From: Clostridia bacterium
GTDB taxonomy: Bacteria; Bacillota; Clostridia; Oscillospirales; CAG-272
DNA: 38,935 nt
Direction: 5' to 3'
Assembly: GCA_017508605.1 (NCBI GenBank)
Contig: JAFVYN010000045.1
Span: 1 to 38,935 of the forward strand
The notes beneath the pieces are model-generated. The model searched no databases, was not told the origin of the DNA, and saw only the letters and a list, made by a program, of their open reading frames with translations. Both the position numbers and the translations under genes were made by a program. Below are positions 36,642 to 38,935 of the stretch, one piece after another. How positions within the stretch are numbered: position 1 is the first letter of the stretch; the number at the start of each line of letters is the position of its first letter.

Positions 36642-38777
36642 TCAGGGATTTTTTGTCGGAACGATCGTGCTTTTGCCGTAGATCTCGACCTCACTAAGTC
36701 TTGCGAAGCCATCGTCACCGCCATCGGTGATGACGATCCGCAGGTGCGTGACACCGACCTCGTCGAATTCCACCCGTGTGGTCCAGGCGGTATTGTCGGT
36801 AACGACAGCCGCTTCCCTATAATTCACGCCGTCGCCCGACACCTCGATACGAAAGCTCCCGGTGTTCAGAAGGGGACTCTTCCCCGCCGCCTCGGCGTGG
36901 TAAAGCACCACCGACGAAAGCGAAAAGCTGCCGCCGAGCGTAAAGGTCAGCGTGCTTTCCCCCTTGCTGTCGCTCTTCCAGAGCTTCGAGCGGCTGCCGT
37001 CGGCAAGATAGCCCTTCGTGAGCTTCGTGCCCTCGGCTTCGACGGTCAGCGCGTCCGACAGACCGAGATTATAGCTGTATCCGTTTGCCTGGCTGTAGAG
37101 CGCATAAAAATGATCCGCTCTCACAAATTCCACGCGCGGGAAGATCGCCTGCAATCTTGCCTCAACGTCAGCAATGCCTCTTGCCGAGAAATCCTCCGCC
37201 CAGACCGACATCTGGATCGCCAGAAACTGCGGCTTGTTCTTATCAAGTCCCATCATCTGCGAAAGGAGGCTGTTATATGCCTGATCCAGCGAGTTCGTAT
37301 AGCTCGGCAGGACCTGCTGAACGAGCTTTCCGTTGACGACCTTCGTCAGGGTCTTGTCCTGATTGTTGAAATCCTGTACGGTAAGTCCCCACAGATAGTC
37401 GGCATCGGCGGTATACACGTTCAGCTGAGCGAGGGTCGCCTTGTCCCAGATCGTCGCCACACGAAGACCCGCAAGCTCCATATAGCGGTTGCTCACCGAA
37501 ACGTATGCCTTCAGATGGTTGCGGTCCGCCATGTAATCGCCCACGGGTGCGCCGTTTTCCCACAGCGTGTTATAAAAGAGATTGTAGCCGTACCCCGAAG
37601 GACCCGCGATCAGACAGTCATCGGCGGTGGCGGTGCTGTAATAATAATTGAGAATATTGGGCGCAACATCGCAAAGCGCGGGCGAGATCGTCCAGTTGAT
37701 CGCCGTCTTTCCCCTGCCCGAATTCCATTTCAGACGCATGGCGTGTTGATTATACTGAATGTTGTCACCGTCACTGACCACGAACATGACGTAGATCTTG
37801 TTCTCAAGCGCGGGCATGTCGGGAACCTCGTCAAGCTTCACGGTATGCGCCAGAGAAGAATAGACCGACGCGTTGTTGAAAAAGTCGGCGGGAACGGTGC
37901 AAAGACCGTTTTCGGCAACCGTCGAAATACCCGAACGCTCGGAGGTGAACCAGCCCATCACAACGCCCTTGCCGGGTGTCATGTCCTTGAGAAACTTCTC
38001 AAACACCGCCTTTTCACGGGTGTTCATGCAGTCGAGATAGACCGTTGCGGCAGATACCCCCACCGCGTAATCATGCAGATTATAGGTATTGGAGGGCGGA
38101 AGCGAAACGAGAAGCCGCTTGTCGCAGTCCTTCCAATAGGTGTTATACAGATGTAAATAGATCTCCTCAGCCGTCTTATAGGAAAGCGGAACGAGATTCT
38201 CCACCACCTCAAGCTCAACACCTGCCGCAGCCCACTTGCCGTGAACCTCGGGAGTCATCGGGATCGCGCCCTTGATCCCCGCCACCGTCAGGGCGAGATT
38301 GCGGTAATGCTCGCTGAGTGCCGTCGAATACAAAACAACGCCGCTCGCCTCGGGTGCGTATTCGGCAAGCGTCTTCATCGCGCCGCCCTCGGAGACCGTG
38401 CGCACCGTCTTGCCGATCTTACTCGACCACGCCGTCGCACCCTCTTCGCTGTTTTCCAGCACCATCAGACGCACGTCCGTCTTGTTGACAATGCCCTGAA
38501 GCGCCGTTACCGTCAGAAGCTCGTCGGCATCGAAATAATCACGGTATAAAGCCTTGAGCGTGCCGCTTGGCGCGGGAAACCAAGGCATCATCTGTCCGTC
38601 CTCCCAACGAATGCCCTCGGTCGCGATATCCACGGCATCGGGATAGACCTTGACCTCAGCCGTCGTGCTGATCGGCGCAGACGTGGTCTCGGGCAGGGTC
38701 GTCTCGGCATCCGTACAGGAAGCAAGAGACAAAACGAAAATGAGAATACAGATCAGTAGTAAAGTATAGCGTTTCAT
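36642..38777 (-). CDS. GxGYxYxYP-family lipoprotein with C-terminal discoidin-like domain
   Basis: 711 residues. Lipobox LASC with Cys21 follows a hydrophobic signal, then a short Thr-rich stalk. The main region (about 45-570) is a GxGYxYxYP protein, a family of putative glycan-active enzymes in gut bacteria: VVSDGDNIQYNQ (333-344) and the name-giving GPSGYGYNLFY (392-402) followed by DYMADRNHL. The C-terminal 120 residues form a discoidin/CBM32-like sandwich (FTLGGSFSLSSVVLYH, GDGVNY, THLRIVITDGGDDGFARLSEVEIYG), likely for galactoside-type sugar binding. The ATG at 38775-38777 is preferred, with AAGGAG 8 nt away; an in-frame GTG three codons earlier overlaps the SD. Own promoter. Catalytic activity is not established for the family. 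I see no clear terminator after its stop. Confidence 0.85.
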   Translation of the reverse strand: MKRYTLLLICILIFVLSLASCTDAETTLPETTSAPISTTAEVKVYPDAVDIATEGIRWEDGQMMPWFPAPSGTLKALYRDYFDADELLTVTALQGIVNKTDVRLMVLENSEEGATAWSSKIGKTVRTVSEGGAMKTLAEYAPEASGVVLYSTALSEHYRNLALTVAGIKGAIPMTPEVHGKWAAAGVELEVVENLVPLSYKTAEEIYLHLYNTYWKDCDKRLLVSLPPSNTYNLHDYAVGVSAATVYLDCMNTREKAVFEKFLKDMTPGKGVVMGWFTSERSGISTVAENGLCTVPADFFNNASVYSSLAHTVKLDEVPDMPALENKIYVMFVVSDGDNIQYNQHAMRLKWNSGRGKTAINWTISPALCDVAPNILNYYYSTATADDCLIAGPSGYGYNLFYNTLWENGAPVGDYMADRNHLKAYVSVSNRYMELAGLRVATIWDKATLAQLNVYTADADYLWGLTVQDFNNQDKTLTKVVNGKLVQQVLPSYTNSLDQAYNSLLSQMMGLDKNKPQFLAIQMSVWAEDFSARGIADVEARLQAIFPRVEFVRADHFYALYSQANGYSYNLGLSDALTVEAEGTKLTKGYLADGSRSKLWKSDSKGESTLTFTLGGSFSLSSVVLYHAEAAGKSPLLNTGSFRIEVSGDGVNYREAAVVTDNTAWTTRVEFDEVGVTHLRIVITDGGDDGFARLSEVEIYGKSTIVPTKNP

Positions 38778-38797
38778 TCGTATCACTCCTTTTTAAA

Positions 38798-38826
38798 AGT
38801 ATAGCATGATTCTGCTATTCTGTAAA
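38798..38826 (-). promoter_or_regulatory. Promoter of the GxGYxYxYP gene
   Basis: Minus strand: TTTACA (38821-38826), 17-bp spacer ending in TGC, TATACT (38798-38803). Confidence 0.8.
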
Positions 38827-38845
38827 GAGAATGCACCGAAAAATC

Positions 38846-38874
38846 TTGCGAAAAGCTGTTTTTTGTGCTATACT
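38846..38874 (+). promoter_or_regulatory. Promoter of the gene at the right edge
   Basis: TTGCGA (38846-38851), 17-bp spacer ending in TGC, TATACT (38869-38874). Confidence 0.75.
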
Positions 38875-38903
38875 GAAAAAAAGATAACCCTCAGGAGGTC
38901 TGT

Positions 38904-38935
38904 ATGAAGCCCTTTTTCCTTCCCGCCCCCTTGCC
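38904..38935 (+). CDS. Start of an unidentified gene (runs off the right edge)
   Basis: ATG at 38904 with AGGAGG 5 nt upstream and a good promoter 30 nt before it. Only MKPFFLPAPL is visible, too little to assign a function. It is divergent from the GxGYxYxYP gene. Confidence 0.65.
   Translation, partial: MKPFFLPAPL

Noticed and set aside
36744..38156. Plus-strand open frame of about 470 codons
   Set aside because: Antisense shadow of the GxGYxYxYP lipoprotein gene; no promoter, SD or recognisable domain.

Overview
The window looks like chromosomal DNA of an anaerobic, Gram-positive-type member of the Bacillota, probably an uncultured gut Clostridia. Evidence: dense genes with strong AGGAGG-type ribosome binding sites, near-consensus sigma-A promoters (often with a TGn extended -10), many intrinsic hairpin-plus-T terminators, lipobox signal peptides with Thr/Pro-rich linkers, a ZTP riboswitch, and family content typical of gut Clostridia (GH38, GH43, GxGYxYxYP, Lit-like, FliB-like). 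The species cannot be named from the sequence. No phage, IS element, integrase, rRNA or CRISPR array is visible.

Layout, left to right. (1) 1-564: the 5' part of argG (minus) with a consensus promoter and two ARG-box-like sites. (2) 564-6533: a tight minus-strand operon of alanine racemase, class V aminotransferase, cytidylyltransferase/Gfo-Idh-MocA fusion, NTP_transf_5 nucleotidyltransferase and a lipoprotein; it may make a CTP-activated headgroup for a surface polymer. (3) 6762-8465: an acyl-CoA-synthetase-like enzyme whose promoter carries two copies of TTGTTGA-N4-TCAACAA, divergent from a GH38 alpha-mannosidase (8688-11537). (4) 11737-14111: a two-gene lipid operon, a GT8-PlsC fusion overlapping a CrtO-like membrane acyltransferase. 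(5) 14481-17728: a lipoprotein with OB-fold-like and repeat domains, a SAM-methyltransferase-like protein and a DUF1643 protein. (6) tRNA-Ser(CGA) at 18071-18159, then a plus-strand operon of three unrecognised proteins (one of 43 aa) and a small P-loop kinase. (7) 20670-27206: a Lit-like membrane protein, a secreted beta-helix/SGNH esterase and a GH43 lipoprotein. (8) 27240-28121: a SLOG-family gene divergent from a small XRE regulator, with three inverted-repeat operators exactly 48 bp apart between them. (9) 28166-31922: a coupled operon of aldo/keto reductase, a CARF-plus-nuclease protein of the DUF1887 (Card1/Can2-like) family, a FliB-like Cys-rich protein and an unknown Cys-containing protein. 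(10) 32174-35629: a very unusual 1151-aa chimera, ClpA-like AAA+ then receiver-like domain then soluble FtsH-type AAA+ and M41 protease. (11) 35800-36623: a formate/nitrite channel under a ZTP riboswitch. (12) 36642-38777: a GxGYxYxYP lipoprotein with a discoidin-like C-terminus, and the first codons of a divergent gene at the right edge.

How it fits together. A large share of the window concerns the cell surface and outside sugars: glycan-active enzymes, lipoproteins, Lit-type lipoprotein remodelling, glycolipid acylation and a probable surface-polymer headgroup pathway. A second theme is nucleotide-responsive stress or defence logic: the CARF-type nuclease, a SLOG protein under its own repressor, a ZTP-sensing riboswitch and the receiver-bearing protease. 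The most novel items are the ClpA-REC-FtsH chimera, the CRISPR-free CARF nuclease operon, the GT8-PlsC fusion and the three phased operators.
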